Shown: positions 1-6,828 of the stretch, one piece after another
How the letters are laid out: the number at the start of each line of letters is the position of its first letter
How positions within the stretch are numbered: the first letter of the stretch is position 1
Source: JBGQOJ01 sp052119585
Lineage (GTDB): Bacteria > Pseudomonadota > Alphaproteobacteria > Rhodobacterales > Rhodobacteraceae
DNA: 46,502 nucleotides
Assembly: GCF_052119585.1 (NCBI RefSeq)
Contig: NZ_JBGQOJ010000024.1
Location: 1 to 46,502 of the forward strand
Direction of reading: 5' to 3'
Notes under the pieces: model-generated
Databases searched by the model: none
Seen by the model: only the letters and a program-made list of their open reading frames with translations
Told to the model about the DNA's origin: nothing
Translations under genes and position numbers: made by a program

Positions 1-178
1 GCCTGTTGGCAAATCGCTTGTCGGCGCGATGTGCAACTTCGCGATCAAGCATCATGCCTAGCCATTCGTTGCGATCAAGCGCCTCTGCAGGGTCCTGTTC
101 GGCAAGGGCGCGCCAGGCGGCGGCCATGCCGTTCAGGCCAAGACTGGCCATTTGATCAAGGGTGGGATGTGTCAGCAT
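1..178 (-). CDS. istB: IstB-like ATP-binding transposition helper, N-terminal part only
   Basis: IstB is the AAA+ ATPase that helps the IstA transposase of IS21 elements choose and capture target DNA. Only the first 59 codons are visible before the window ends. The product begins MLTHPTLDQMASLGLNGMAA, which matches the N-terminal IstB domain that precedes the ATPase core. The ATG at 178 has a good ribosome site (AAGGA about 8 nt upstream) and lies 19 bp after the istA stop, the usual istA-istB coupling. The Walker motifs are outside the window, so activity cannot be assessed. Confidence 0.85.
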   Translation of the reverse strand, partial: MLTHPTLDQMASLGLNGMAAAWRALAEQDPAEALDRNEWLGMMLDREVAHRADKRFANR

Positions 179-197
179 CGTTTTATCCTTTCTGCTG

Positions 198-1751
198 TTA
201 CTGGTAGTAGGCGGCGCCACGAATGTTGTCGTGACGTGGGGTGGGCATGACCGTGGCCGGTTCCATGGCGGCTTTGTCGAGGCCTGTGACCAGGATCGAT
301 TTTACCGAGACATAGCTGACAGTGTTGTGGGTCAGCGCCCGGTCGCAGGCGGCCTCCAGCCTTTCGCGGCCAAATCTGCGCTCAAGGCTCAGAACCTCCA
401 GGGATGATCGGTAGCCTTGTTCAGGGTGAGGTCGATCTCGCATCAGGCGCTCGACAAGGACAGCGACGTGGTAGCCCACGCGGCCCGCGCGCATGATCAG
501 GTATTGCGGGGTCATGCCGCCATGCCGCTGATGCGCCTTAGGCATGTGTTCCTTCACGGTCGAATGGCCGCCCCGCGTGCCACGGCGCGTATGGACAGCG
601 ACGCGCTCGTGATTGTGGAATATCTCGATCATGCGGTGCGTCAGCCGGATATCGACCTTCTTGCCAATCAGGCGATGAGGCACGGAATAGAAACTGTGCA
701 GCACATCGACATGGTAATCGGCATGCACCTTGGCCTGTTTCCATTCGGCATATTCAAACGGCTCCGGGGGCAGATCGCGCAGGGCGGGGCGTTCGATATC
801 TTCGAATAACTCCCGCCGTGACCGGCCAATCCGCCGCATCGGGCGGTCGTTCAGCTCGGCCAGCAACTCTGCAACGGCGATGTTGAGCGCCTCGACCGAG
901 AAGAACTGCATGTTGCGCAGCCGGGCCAGTATCCAGCGCTCGACAATCAGCACGGCGCCTTCGACCTTGCCTTTATCTCTTGGCTTGCGCGGCCGCGTGG
1001 GCAGCACGGTCGTATCATAATGCGCCGCCATATCGGCGAAGGTCTTGGTAATCGCGGGTTCAAACCAGAGTGGCTTGACCACTGCCGCTTTCAGATTGTC
1101 GCAGACAATCGCCTTTGGCACACCCCGAAAGAACTTCAGCGCGCGGACTTGCGCCTCGATCCAGTCAGGCAGCGTCTGGGTCAGGCTGGCCCAGGCGAAG
1201 GTATAGCTGGATGCGCCTAGCACAGCGACGAAGATCTGTGCTTGCCGCACAGCGCCTGTGGCCGGATCGGTGACCGGGATCGTGTGGCCGGCATAATCGG
1301 TCTGCATCACCGCGCCTGCTTCATGCCGGTTGCGGAAACTCGGGCTGGTGCGGCTCTCGAAAGCCCGGAATTGTTCGCAAAACCACGTATACCCATAGCC
1401 ATCAGGATGCGTCGCCCGATATTCCTGCCACAACAGCACCAAAGTCACGCCCTTGCGCTTCAGTTCCGTCGCAACCTTGGCCCAGTCGGGTTCATGAATA
1501 TCCTGTGGTGGACGGCCCATCCGCTGGAAAAGGGCACGCTCAAGTGTGGCATCATCGTCGCGCCCAGCCAGCAGGGGCCAGCAGTTCAGCCCGGCCTCTC
1601 GCGCCCGTAAAAGGTAGGTCGCCACCGTCGTCTTGCTCAGTTTGAGCCGAAGCCCGATCTCTCGCACCGAGAGACCCTGTTCATGCGTCAGCCGTAAAAT
1701 CGTTCGTATGTCTTGCACGGTCATTCGCCTCGCTTGCTTGCGTCGTGGCAT
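198..1751 (-). CDS. istA: IS21 family transposase IstA
   Basis: This is the DDE transposase of the IS21 element. From the ATG at 1751 the protein has about 517 residues, the usual size. An N-terminal helix-turn-helix (TVQDIRTILRLTHEQGLSVR, continuing into LKLSKTTVATYL) binds the element ends. The integrase-like catalytic core shows D in QTDYAGHTIPV, D in AIVCDNLKAAV and E in DKGKVEGAVLIVERW, the expected DDE set. A longer in-frame start at 1811 exists, but it adds about 20 residues of unconvincing sequence; the chosen start gives MPRRKQARRMTVQ, typical of the family. The reading frame is intact, so the element may still be active. istB follows 19 bp downstream. Confidence 0.92.
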   Translation of the reverse strand: MPRRKQARRMTVQDIRTILRLTHEQGLSVREIGLRLKLSKTTVATYLLRAREAGLNCWPLLAGRDDDATLERALFQRMGRPPQDIHEPDWAKVATELKRKGVTLVLLWQEYRATHPDGYGYTWFCEQFRAFESRTSPSFRNRHEAGAVMQTDYAGHTIPVTDPATGAVRQAQIFVAVLGASSYTFAWASLTQTLPDWIEAQVRALKFFRGVPKAIVCDNLKAAVVKPLWFEPAITKTFADMAAHYDTTVLPTRPRKPRDKGKVEGAVLIVERWILARLRNMQFFSVEALNIAVAELLAELNDRPMRRIGRSRRELFEDIERPALRDLPPEPFEYAEWKQAKVHADYHVDVLHSFYSVPHRLIGKKVDIRLTHRMIEIFHNHERVAVHTRRGTRGGHSTVKEHMPKAHQRHGGMTPQYLIMRAGRVGYHVAVLVERLMRDRPHPEQGYRSSLEVLSLERRFGRERLEAACDRALTHNTVSYVSVKSILVTGLDKAAMEPATVMPTPRHDNIRGAAYYQ

Positions 1752-1829
1752 GCTTCCCTCCGGTCTCTTCCAAGACCGACAGAGTGCCGCGACATCGCTG
1801 GCAATGACCAACCGTCAAACCGCCCGGAA

Positions 1830-1872
1830 CTGTCCGGGACTTACTGAAATCGCTGTCCGGGACTTACCGAAA
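1830..1872. repeat. Tandem terminal repeats of the IS21 element
   Basis: Two copies of CTGTCCGGGACTTACYGAAA lie at 1830-1849 and 1853-1872, differing at one base. IS21-family ends typically carry several direct repeats that act as transposase-binding sites, and these lie just upstream of istA, where such an end belongs. The istB-side end is not in the window for comparison. Confidence 0.75.
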
Positions 1873-2120
1873 CCCGCATGCAGGGCTCGCAAAATTTGGG
1901 CCGTTCCCCGACAGCGGTCTTTCGTGTGGCGTGCAGCGAATGTCCGGATCGAGCCCAACTTCGACTTATTCTGCGCGAAGCAGGAATGTCAGCTTTTGCG
2001 AGGGTGATCAAAACGACCAAAAAGGGCTAATCCGCTTAATGTCTTTCAATCCCAACAATGCCATCATATGTTTTCGCCAATTGCCAGTAGATACTTAGTG
2101 GGTGAATGTGAGGTCTAAGA

Positions 2121-2480
2121 ATGAGCGAAGTTGAGGGAATTTACACTGCATACTTGACCGGTGCGGCAGGACAAGGAATGACAATGTTCGTATTCAGAGA
2201 CGGAAAAATTGCAGGAGCTGATATTGCAGGGCTGACTTTCTCAGGGAATTACGAGGTTAAAGATTCGCAACTAATAGGTGAAGTAAGCTTTCGGATGCCC
2301 GCAGGATCGCAGTCAATAACAGGAGCTTCGTTTGAACAAGGTTCCGGCAACATCATGGTTCCTCTTTCACTTCCCGAGAAAATTGACCCCAACGAAACTT
2401 ATCTCTTTGTTACTCCGATTGGCCCATTAAACGCCAAGTTCGTGAAAAACGTCTCGTTTGGAGAAAATGTTGCAGACTGA
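2121..2480 (+). CDS. Small protein of unknown function, GrlR-like fold suspected
   Basis: The product has 119 residues, no signal peptide and no membrane segment. The pattern GIYTAYLTG...G..MFVFRDGKIAGAD..G..FSGNYEV resembles the beta-barrel GrlR-type family (named after a type III secretion regulator, but widespread as small stand-alone proteins). That similarity is from memory and is weak. The gene is more AT-rich than the core genes, lies about 240 bp from an IS21 end, and overlaps the next gene by 23 bp, so the two are probably translated together. It looks like acquired accessory DNA. Its function is unknown. Confidence 0.6.
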   Translation: MSEVEGIYTAYLTGAAGQGMTMFVFRDGKIAGADIAGLTFSGNYEVKDSQLIGEVSFRMPAGSQSITGASFEQGSGNIMVPLSLPEKIDPNETYLFVTPIGPLNAKFVKNVSFGENVAD

Positions 2481-3033
2481 AACTTGGTATGTATTGGCAA
2501 CTCTCGCGGCAATAGCTCTTGGTCCAATCATTGCCGTGCTTGTGACGCGATTACTTGACGGCACCCGTGAAAAGCGGCGGCGTAGGTTAGATGTATTCCG
2601 CAACCTAATGCAGACGCGTGGTGTCCGGCTTGACCCTGTTCACGTTGCTGCGCTCAATGTTGTTGAGATTGAATTCTACAAGGATGGGAAAGTCCGCCAA
2701 GCATTTCAGTCGTACATTCAACATCTCAGCTCGCCAATGCCAGAAGTGAAGGAACAAGACAGATTTTTCGAACAACGCTCTGACTTATTTATGAATTTGC
2801 TTTTCGAAGTGGGGTCTTCTGTTGGTTTAGCCTTCGATAAACGCGACTTGGAACGCCTCAGCTATGTCCCGCAAGGATGGGATAGTGACCAAACCACGCA
2901 ACGTAAAAATGCCGAGATGCTCGGTCAACTCTTGTCTGGAAAAATAGCAATACCCATTACCCATTCCATTGGGACTCAAAGCCCATACCCTGAACCACCA
3001 AGAATTGAGCCGCCCAGAAAACCAGAGCAATAG
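2458..3033 (+). CDS. Membrane-anchored protein, DUF6680-like
   Basis: This 191-residue protein has one N-terminal membrane helix (about residues 10-30, WYVLATLAAIALGPIIAVLV), followed by a basic stop-transfer stretch (REKRRRR) and a soluble cytoplasmic domain. The sequence RRLDVFRNLMQTRGVRLDPV followed by HVAALNVVEIEF recalls DUF6680, a family of unknown function often found on mobile DNA; this is from memory. The C-terminus is proline-rich (PYPEPPRIEPPRKPEQ). The start at 2458 overlaps the upstream gene by 23 bp; an ATG at 2467 is an alternative. The two genes form a probable operon of unknown role beside an IS. Confidence 0.65.
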   Translation: MEKMLQTETWYVLATLAAIALGPIIAVLVTRLLDGTREKRRRRLDVFRNLMQTRGVRLDPVHVAALNVVEIEFYKDGKVRQAFQSYIQHLSSPMPEVKEQDRFFEQRSDLFMNLLFEVGSSVGLAFDKRDLERLSYVPQGWDSDQTTQRKNAEMLGQLLSGKIAIPITHSIGTQSPYPEPPRIEPPRKPEQ

Positions 3034-3384
3034 ATAATGCCGATGGTGCGTAAGACTTAGTTGTTTCACCCCCATTGGATACTATCCAATATTGCTGCGG
3101 ATTCGATTCACAATTCAAGCGTGATGTCCGTAAGCAGACATCGGCACAGGCGCGGTGAACGGCAAGAAAGTCCGCATATCAGCCCATCGCACAGTATTGT
3201 GCCACTGTCTGTTTTGGCCAACATAGTCGTTCCGCACGATGACCGCGTCGGGCTGCCTTCCATCATGTAACGCTTGCACTCGGGATACCTGTCTCCTGAC
3301 ATCCCGCCTGCATTCACACGGGTATGATACGCGATGGTAGGATATCCGAAGTCCTGAACCCACCCGAGATGCTGGTGTTACCCA
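3034..3384. other. 351-bp stretch without a supported gene
   Basis: Short overlapping frames exist on both strands, but none has a convincing start, a family signature or consistent codon use. The part around 3120-3180 (ATGTCCGTAAGCAGACATCGG) looks like decayed repeat-type intergenic DNA. The one clear structure is a perfect palindrome at 3074-3090, listed separately. Confidence 0.5.
3074..3090. repeat. Perfect 17-bp palindrome ATTGGATA-C-TATCCAAT
   Basis: The 8-bp arms are exact inverted copies around one central base. The size and symmetry fit a dimeric repressor operator, but no gene starts close by on either strand, so this may be a remnant or a chance palindrome. Confidence 0.45.
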
Positions 3385-4416
3385 TCAATACGAAGGGCTC
3401 ACAAAGCTGATGGTTTCCACGCGCTTGTTCTGGCCAAACTCGATCAGGATCGACCATGCATCGACAGCATCGGGAGTATCGGAACAGACCTGCGTATAGA
3501 ACCCGTCCGAGGTGGCATCATACCCGCTGGGAACCCGCCCCAGAATGCGGATCACTTCGCCACGGGTCAAGCCGACCTTGAGGCCCGAGGGTGTGCGCCA
3601 ATCTGGCGAAGTGGCGGACATACCATACACCCGGTCCTGAAAAATATCGATGGACGCGCCAACAAGGAACATCCTGTCGATCAATTCACCGCTGCCGAAG
3701 GGGTCTGTGACCGTTTCCGGCGATCCCAGCTTGCCGAGCGTGTCCAATGGATCACCCATGCTGACGTCGTTCAGGTTGAACTCTGTCGCGGGCAGACAGT
3801 CCTCGACGGTTTCATAGAGGTGGCTTTCCATCAGAAGCGAGGGGACCGTCGGTTGAACCAGATCGGATATCCATGTAAGGGAATCCGGGTCCCAGGTCTG
3901 ACCGGCAGCCAGCTTGGCGTCATGTATACCGTCTCCAAAACCGTCGCTCACCGTTTCCGGGGTGCATTCAAGATTGGCAACCACGGCACCGTTCTCGGAC
4001 ACCTCGATCCAGCCGAAGCGCCTGATGGGTTGCTGCATCTCCTCAACGGAAAACGGTCGATCAAAACCGCCGCCCACGTCATAGGCATATGCACCGTTGT
4101 AGAATGTGACGCTTTCACTGATCGCGGTCCCCACGCCGGACCATGGTTCGAAATCCACCCGTTCAATGGTTTCCGAAAGGAACAGGTCCGGTGCGCCGCC
4201 AATGGGTCCATAGCTGTAAGTCGTGACCCGGTTGTCAAAGCATATAAATACCTCGGTGCCCCGACCCTCGATCTGGCAGGAGGTGAATACTTCTTGATCC
4301 AGCGGGCAATCCGCTGCCGCATTGGTGGCCAAGAGAGCCACAAAACAAAACAGGCCGATACCCAGATTATTCCCCAACGACCCATCCCTTTTGTTCAAGT
4401 TTTTTCGATCTCCCAT
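3385..4416 (-). CDS. Exported protein of unknown function
   Basis: The 343-residue product has an N-terminal signal peptide (hydrophobic GIGLFCFVALLATNAAA, about residues 19-35, with likely cleavage before DCPLDQ) and is therefore probably periplasmic. Six or more cysteines in the mature part (CPLD, SCQIE, ICFD, LECT, DCLPA, VCSD) could form disulfides. The C-terminal half has an SmpA/BamE-like flavour (VGLTRGEVIRILGRVPSGY), the pattern of small domains in which a glycine-rich turn follows 'G.t..eV...lG', but this is only suggestive. No catalytic motif is seen. It lies 102 bp downstream of another exported protein on the same strand, and they may form a transcription unit. Confidence 0.6.
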   Translation of the reverse strand: MGDRKNLNKRDGSLGNNLGIGLFCFVALLATNAAADCPLDQEVFTSCQIEGRGTEVFICFDNRVTTYSYGPIGGAPDLFLSETIERVDFEPWSGVGTAISESVTFYNGAYAYDVGGGFDRPFSVEEMQQPIRRFGWIEVSENGAVVANLECTPETVSDGFGDGIHDAKLAAGQTWDPDSLTWISDLVQPTVPSLLMESHLYETVEDCLPATEFNLNDVSMGDPLDTLGKLGSPETVTDPFGSGELIDRMFLVGASIDIFQDRVYGMSATSPDWRTPSGLKVGLTRGEVIRILGRVPSGYDATSDGFYTQVCSDTPDAVDAWSILIEFGQNKRVETISFVSPSY

Positions 4417-4518
4417 CCATGGTGATCAGCTTCGACATCAAAGTCCACCGCAGCGTTGATCGCGGTGCCGGTGACGAGGGTCAGAGCCGTGATTGGATGA
4501 TCCGCTGCGGCAATGCGT

Positions 4519-4992
4519 CTATGGGTTCGCAGGAGCAGCGATCAATCCCAAGTTCCGTGCCGCCTGCACCATTGCCTCGACCGCATCCATCGTAGGGCTG
4601 GTGGCACAAACGCTGGAGGCTTCTGCATAGAAATCGGTGTGCAGCCTTGGCGCGGTGGCGGTTGTTGAATGGAAAAACGGCTTGGCCGGATCGAACCCGG
4701 CCAGATCGTTGTCCTCGATGACCTTTCGCATCAGGATAACGAATGGCAAAACGTCGTCCTGAGGCAGACCCAGATCGATTCCAACGGAACCTGTTTGGCC
4801 CCCTCGGGCCAGTGCTGCATCGTGATATGATACGATCACTTCCTCATGTGCCTGACCAAGGTCTTCGCAGGTCAATCCCACAAGTTCATCGACGGTGTAG
4901 TGCCGGACATCGGAGGATTGCGTCCAAGCATATAAGGACAGGGCCATTGCCGAAGCGCCGATGAACAGACCGATGATGGCGAGTTTCTTCAT
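4519..4992 (-). CDS. Small exported or membrane-tethered protein of unknown function
   Basis: This 157-residue protein starts MKKLAIIGLFIGASAMALSL, either a signal peptide or a membrane anchor, since no obvious cleavage motif follows. The mature part contains two cysteines (LTCEDL and SVCATS) that could pair, and the segment around LTCEDLGQAHEEVIVSYHDA faintly recalls HdeA-like acid-stress chaperones; I do not regard this as established. It is followed on the same strand by another exported protein. No enzymatic signature is visible. Confidence 0.55.
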   Translation of the reverse strand: MKKLAIIGLFIGASAMALSLYAWTQSSDVRHYTVDELVGLTCEDLGQAHEEVIVSYHDAALARGGQTGSVGIDLGLPQDDVLPFVILMRKVIEDNDLAGFDPAKPFFHSTTATAPRLHTDFYAEASSVCATSPTMDAVEAMVQAARNLGLIAAPANP

Positions 4993-5071
4993 GCGGAACG
5001 ATGTTCTTTCAATTGGCTGTCTGTCAAAGGTCCCACCGGAGATGAGCCGCTTCCGGTCTGCACTCGGCTGT

Positions 5072-5491
5072 TCAATCCGTAAACATCAGTTCGACAAACG
5101 CGGTGTGGCGGTCGGGTGTGAACCTTTCCTTCGGCTTGTTTAGGATGTGATCGATCTCACGCCGATATGTTTCGGCCACGACCCCTGCGATTTTCTCGGG
5201 GGATGGGCGCGTTGCCATCTTGGCCACCACGGTTTCCACCGCGATCACCGTCTGCCGAAGCCATTCCATGTCGATGGTTGAGGGCTGCATCACAACCACC
5301 CCTTCGAGCAGCGACGAGGCGGACACCTGGTAAAGCTGGGCCAGCCGAAACAACCGCGTTGTGGTGACAGCCGACAAACCAGCTTCCATGCGGCTGAACG
5401 ATGCGCCCGAGATGCCAAGGAAACCGGCAGCATCTTCCTGGGACATGCGAGCCCACTCACGGGCTTCTCGTAGGGTTTGATGGATGCGCAT
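5072..5491 (-). CDS. XRE-family HTH transcriptional regulator
   Basis: The product from the ATG at 5491 has 139 residues. An N-terminal Cro/C1-type helix-turn-helix is clear: TLREAREWARMSQEDAAGFL then GISGASFSRMEAGLSAVTTTRLFRLAQLY. The remainder is a short helical region without a recognisable sensor domain. The frame stays open further upstream to 5740, but that extension runs through the operator region and across the divergent gene, so the ATG that gives MRIHQTLREAREW is preferred. It is divergent from another small HTH protein at 5604; the 112 bp between them hold repeated CGTAA half-sites, as in phage or mobile-element switches. Confidence 0.75.
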   Translation of the reverse strand: MRIHQTLREAREWARMSQEDAAGFLGISGASFSRMEAGLSAVTTTRLFRLAQLYQVSASSLLEGVVVMQPSTIDMEWLRQTVIAVETVVAKMATRPSPEKIAGVVAETYRREIDHILNKPKERFTPDRHTAFVELMFTD

Positions 5492-5495
5492 GATG

Positions 5496-5601
5496 TTACG
5501 ACCGCGATGAGGATGTGTGATTTTTGCATAAAACGTAAGACCATAAAACCCCTCGATCATGTATCTTCTTGCATTAATCTTACGAAATACGTAAATCGTA
5601 A
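5496..5601. promoter_or_regulatory. Putative operators: five CGTAA/TTACG half-sites between divergent regulators
   Basis: The AT-rich 112-bp interval carries CGTAA at 5534-5538, 5590-5594 and 5597-5601 and its complement TTACG at 5496-5500 and 5580-5584. Two of them form an exact dyad, TTACG-AAATA-CGTAA (5580-5594), and this lies just before the start codon at 5604, so a bound protein would block that gene. The layout resembles a two-repressor switch; which of the two HTH proteins binds is unknown. Confidence 0.55.
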
Positions 5602-5603
5602 AT

Positions 5604-5831
5604 ATGAATCTGCATGCGTTCCTGAAACAGAACCATCTTTCCATCTCGCAGTTCGCCACCGAGGTGAAGTCCACGGCGGGCACGATCAGCCGTGTGGCCG
5701 ATGGTCTGGTGGTGCCACGACGGGCGCTGATGCTGCGCATCTATGCTGCCACGGGTGGGCGAGTGAGCCCCAATGATCTGGTGCGGATCGGTGCAGAGAT
5801 TGACGATGCAAAGGGAGGGACCGATGACTGA
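5604..5831 (+). CDS. Small Cro-like HTH protein
   Basis: The 75-residue product is almost only a DNA-binding domain: MNLHAFLKQNHLSISQFATE followed by VKSTAGTISRVADGLVVPRR, the pattern of phage Cro-type or YdaS-like repressors. There is no clear Shine-Dalgarno before ATG 5604; the putative operator reaches to within 2 bp of the start codon, so translation could be leaderless or tightly controlled. It is divergent from the XRE regulator ending at 5072. The downstream frame at 5824 overlaps its end by 8 bp. Confidence 0.65.
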   Translation: MNLHAFLKQNHLSISQFATEVKSTAGTISRVADGLVVPRRALMLRIYAATGGRVSPNDLVRIGAEIDDAKGGTDD

Positions 5832-6177
5832 TGAACCCGACCAGCCATCGCCAGTGGCATCCATCCTCGTCATCGCTGGGCTCTTTGCCTTCGGTTTCTT
5901 CGGTTATAAGGCGCTGTTCCCGTCCGATCTGGCAAAAGTGCGCTCATGCATTTCGTCGATGATGGAAGCGTCCCGTGGTGATGGCCTATATGGTGAATTC
6001 CGTGCTTCCCTTTCCGTGATCCCGACAAGCCGATGGACAACTACCGCAAGGCGCTCAAGACGGCTGTCGAAAAATCGGGGGTTCAGCGATATGGACAACC
6101 GATCAGGTTCACCCCGAAATTCGGTCGCAAGGCGTTCACCTCCTACCAGTGGGTGCGCGGCACACCGTTGGAACTGA
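5824..6177 (+). CDS. Small single-helix membrane protein, probably chimeric after a deletion
   Basis: From ATG 5824 (overlapping the preceding stop) the frame encodes MTDEPDQPSPVASILVIAGL and a continuing hydrophobic helix FAFGFFGYKALF, so the N-terminal 35 residues look like a real single-pass membrane protein. After about residue 55 the sequence becomes arginine- and serine-rich (RWTTTARRSRRLSKN), because the DNA there is the remains of an integrase read in the wrong frame. The gene therefore probably lost its own 3' end when the deletion joined it to the integrase stump near 5990. Whether it is expressed is unknown. Confidence 0.4.
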   Translation: MTDEPDQPSPVASILVIAGLFAFGFFGYKALFPSDLAKVRSCISSMMEASRGDGLYGEFRASLSVIPTSRWTTTARRSRRLSKNRGFSDMDNRSGSPRNSVARRSPPTSGCAAHRWN

Positions 6178-6302
6178 TCCGGAAGATGGTCGGGCACTCC
6201 CCGAACTCGCGTGTGACCGAGAAAAACTACCTGTTCATTCCGGCGGATTCGGTGCGGGGCGCGGTGCTGGACCTCGATGTTCTGACAGCGGATGCGAAAT
6301 GA
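5997..6302 (+). pseudogene. C-terminal fragment of a tyrosine recombinase (phage/island integrase)
   Basis: In this frame the DNA reads FPFRDPDKPMDNYRKALKTA and later GRKAFTSYQWVRGTPLELIR, then KMVGHSPNSRVTEKNYLFIP. The last part is the end of a tyrosine recombinase: GHSPNSRVTEKNY supplies the conserved His and the nucleophilic Tyr. The N-terminal arm-binding domain and the first catalytic Arg are missing, and a stop codon lies at 5994-5996 in the same frame, so this is a stump. It ends 78 bp from the 3' end of a tRNA-Gly gene, the usual place for an integrase next to its attachment site, and points to an old island that has lost most of its DNA. Confidence 0.7.
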
Positions 6303-6328
6303 ATTTGGCAACAAATGGCAACAACAGA

Positions 6329-6350
6329 AAGGCCGCCCGAAGGCGGCCTT
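6329..6350 (-). terminator. Terminator of the downstream tRNA-Gly copy
   Basis: A perfect 9-bp GC-rich stem (AAGGCCGCC at 6329-6337 with GGCGGCCTT at 6342-6350) closes a CGAA loop. On the minus strand it is followed by TTTCTGTTGTT. It lies 30 bp beyond the 3' end of the tRNA at 6380-6454. Confidence 0.75.
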
Positions 6351-6379
6351 GTCTAAGTGTCTGTTAACACTGACCAAAC

Positions 6380-6454
6380 TGGAGCGGGCGAAGAGATTCG
6401 AACTCTCGACCCTAACCTTGGCAAGGTTATGCTCTACCCCTGAGCTACGCCCGC
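6380..6454 (-). tRNA. tRNA-Gly (anticodon GCC), copy 1
   Basis: Read on the minus strand, the 75 nt fold as a full cloverleaf: acceptor GCGGGCG/CGCCCGC, D arm GCTC...GAGC, anticodon arm TAACC-TTGCCAA-GGTTA with anticodon GCC, T arm GAGAG-TTCGAAT-CTCTT, discriminator U and encoded CCA. It is identical to the copy at 6591-6665 and has its own promoter-like upstream region and terminator. Confidence 0.97.
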
Positions 6455-6469
6455 GTCCGTGTAAGATTG

Positions 6470-6497
6470 ATGTATTAAGTCCCGAGGGCGGCTGCAA
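6470..6497 (-). promoter_or_regulatory. Promoter candidate for tRNA-Gly copy 1
   Basis: On the minus strand TTGCAG (6492-6497) lies 16 bp before ATACAT (6470-6475), about 15 bp from the mature tRNA 5' end. The region is similar to that before copy 2, which supports function. Confidence 0.5.
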
Positions 6498-6546
6498 GGG
6501 GAAAATTTCGGTTTTGCGTCAAAGGCATGGCGGGATTTTCGGACAT

Positions 6547-6579
6547 AAAAAAACCGGCCTGACAACTGTCATGGCCGGT
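6547..6579 (-). terminator. Terminator of tRNA-Gly copy 2
   Basis: The arms ACCGGCC (6553-6559) and GGCCGGT (6573-6579) form a stem with a partly self-paired loop, followed on the minus strand by seven T. It separates the two tRNA units, so they are probably transcribed independently. Confidence 0.8.
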
Positions 6580-6590
6580 GTTTTTATACA

Positions 6591-6665
6591 TGGAGCGGGC
6601 GAAGAGATTCGAACTCTCGACCCTAACCTTGGCAAGGTTATGCTCTACCCCTGAGCTACGCCCGC
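6591..6665 (-). tRNA. tRNA-Gly (anticodon GCC), copy 2
   Basis: The gene is identical over all 75 bases to copy 1, including the encoded CCA and the GCC anticodon in TTGCCAA. The flanking promoter is recognisably homologous but has diverged, whereas the tRNA sequence has not, as expected from an old tandem duplication of about 211 bp under purifying selection. Confidence 0.97.
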
Positions 6666-6680
6666 ATCCTTGTGAGGAGT

Positions 6681-6709
6681 GATATATAAAGTCCCGCGCG
6701 CGGCTGCAA
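6681..6709 (-). promoter_or_regulatory. Promoter candidate for tRNA-Gly copy 2
   Basis: On the minus strand TTGCAG (6704-6709) is followed after 17 bp by TATATC (6681-6686). The flank shares GCGGCTGCAAGGGGAAAA with that of copy 1. Confidence 0.5.
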
Positions 6710-6771
6710 GGGGAAAAACGCATCGGGCAAGGGATTTTTTGGCGTGAATTTCGGGCCGGGTCGGGGGGGGG

Positions 6772-6810
6772 CTGGCCCCCGGTGCGCATGTGCGGACGGG
6801 CGGGGGCCAG
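6772..6810. repeat. 9-bp inverted repeat downstream of pyc
   Basis: CTGGCCCCC (6772-6780) and GGGGGCCAG (6802-6810) pair perfectly around a 21-nt loop, 19 bp past the pyc stop. The U-run of a classic terminator is missing, so it may be an RNA-stabilising or Rho-assisted 3' structure for pyc. Confidence 0.5.
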
Positions 6811-6828
6811 AGGCTGCGTCAAGTGCGC

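Larger units (their letters stand above)
1..1879 (-). mobile_element. IS21-family insertion sequence, partial (cut by window start)
   Basis: The segment carries the two-gene istA-istB organisation of IS21-family elements, read on the minus strand, with two near-identical 20-bp repeats just outside istA as expected for an IS21 end. Reading the minus strand inward, a plausible terminus starts with TG near 1879, just outside the outer repeat. The other end lies beyond base 1, so target duplication and completeness cannot be judged. Both genes look intact as far as they are visible. The exact boundary at 1879 is an inference. Confidence 0.85.

Noticed and set aside
3061..3363. Short frames of 69-82 codons on both strands
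   Set aside because: They overlap each other, lack ribosome sites and have no family features; treated as non-coding.
5492..5740. N-terminal extension of the XRE regulator to 5740
   Set aside because: It runs across the operator region and antisense to the Cro-like gene and adds no recognisable domain.
6380..6665. The two tRNA-Gly copies as attL/attR of an integrated element
   Set aside because: Both copies are full length with homologous promoters, and only about 136 bp lie between them, so tandem gene duplication explains them better.
5904..6822. Minus-strand frames across the tRNA genes (197 and 115 codons)
   Set aside because: They read through tRNA and terminator sequence and are not credible proteins.
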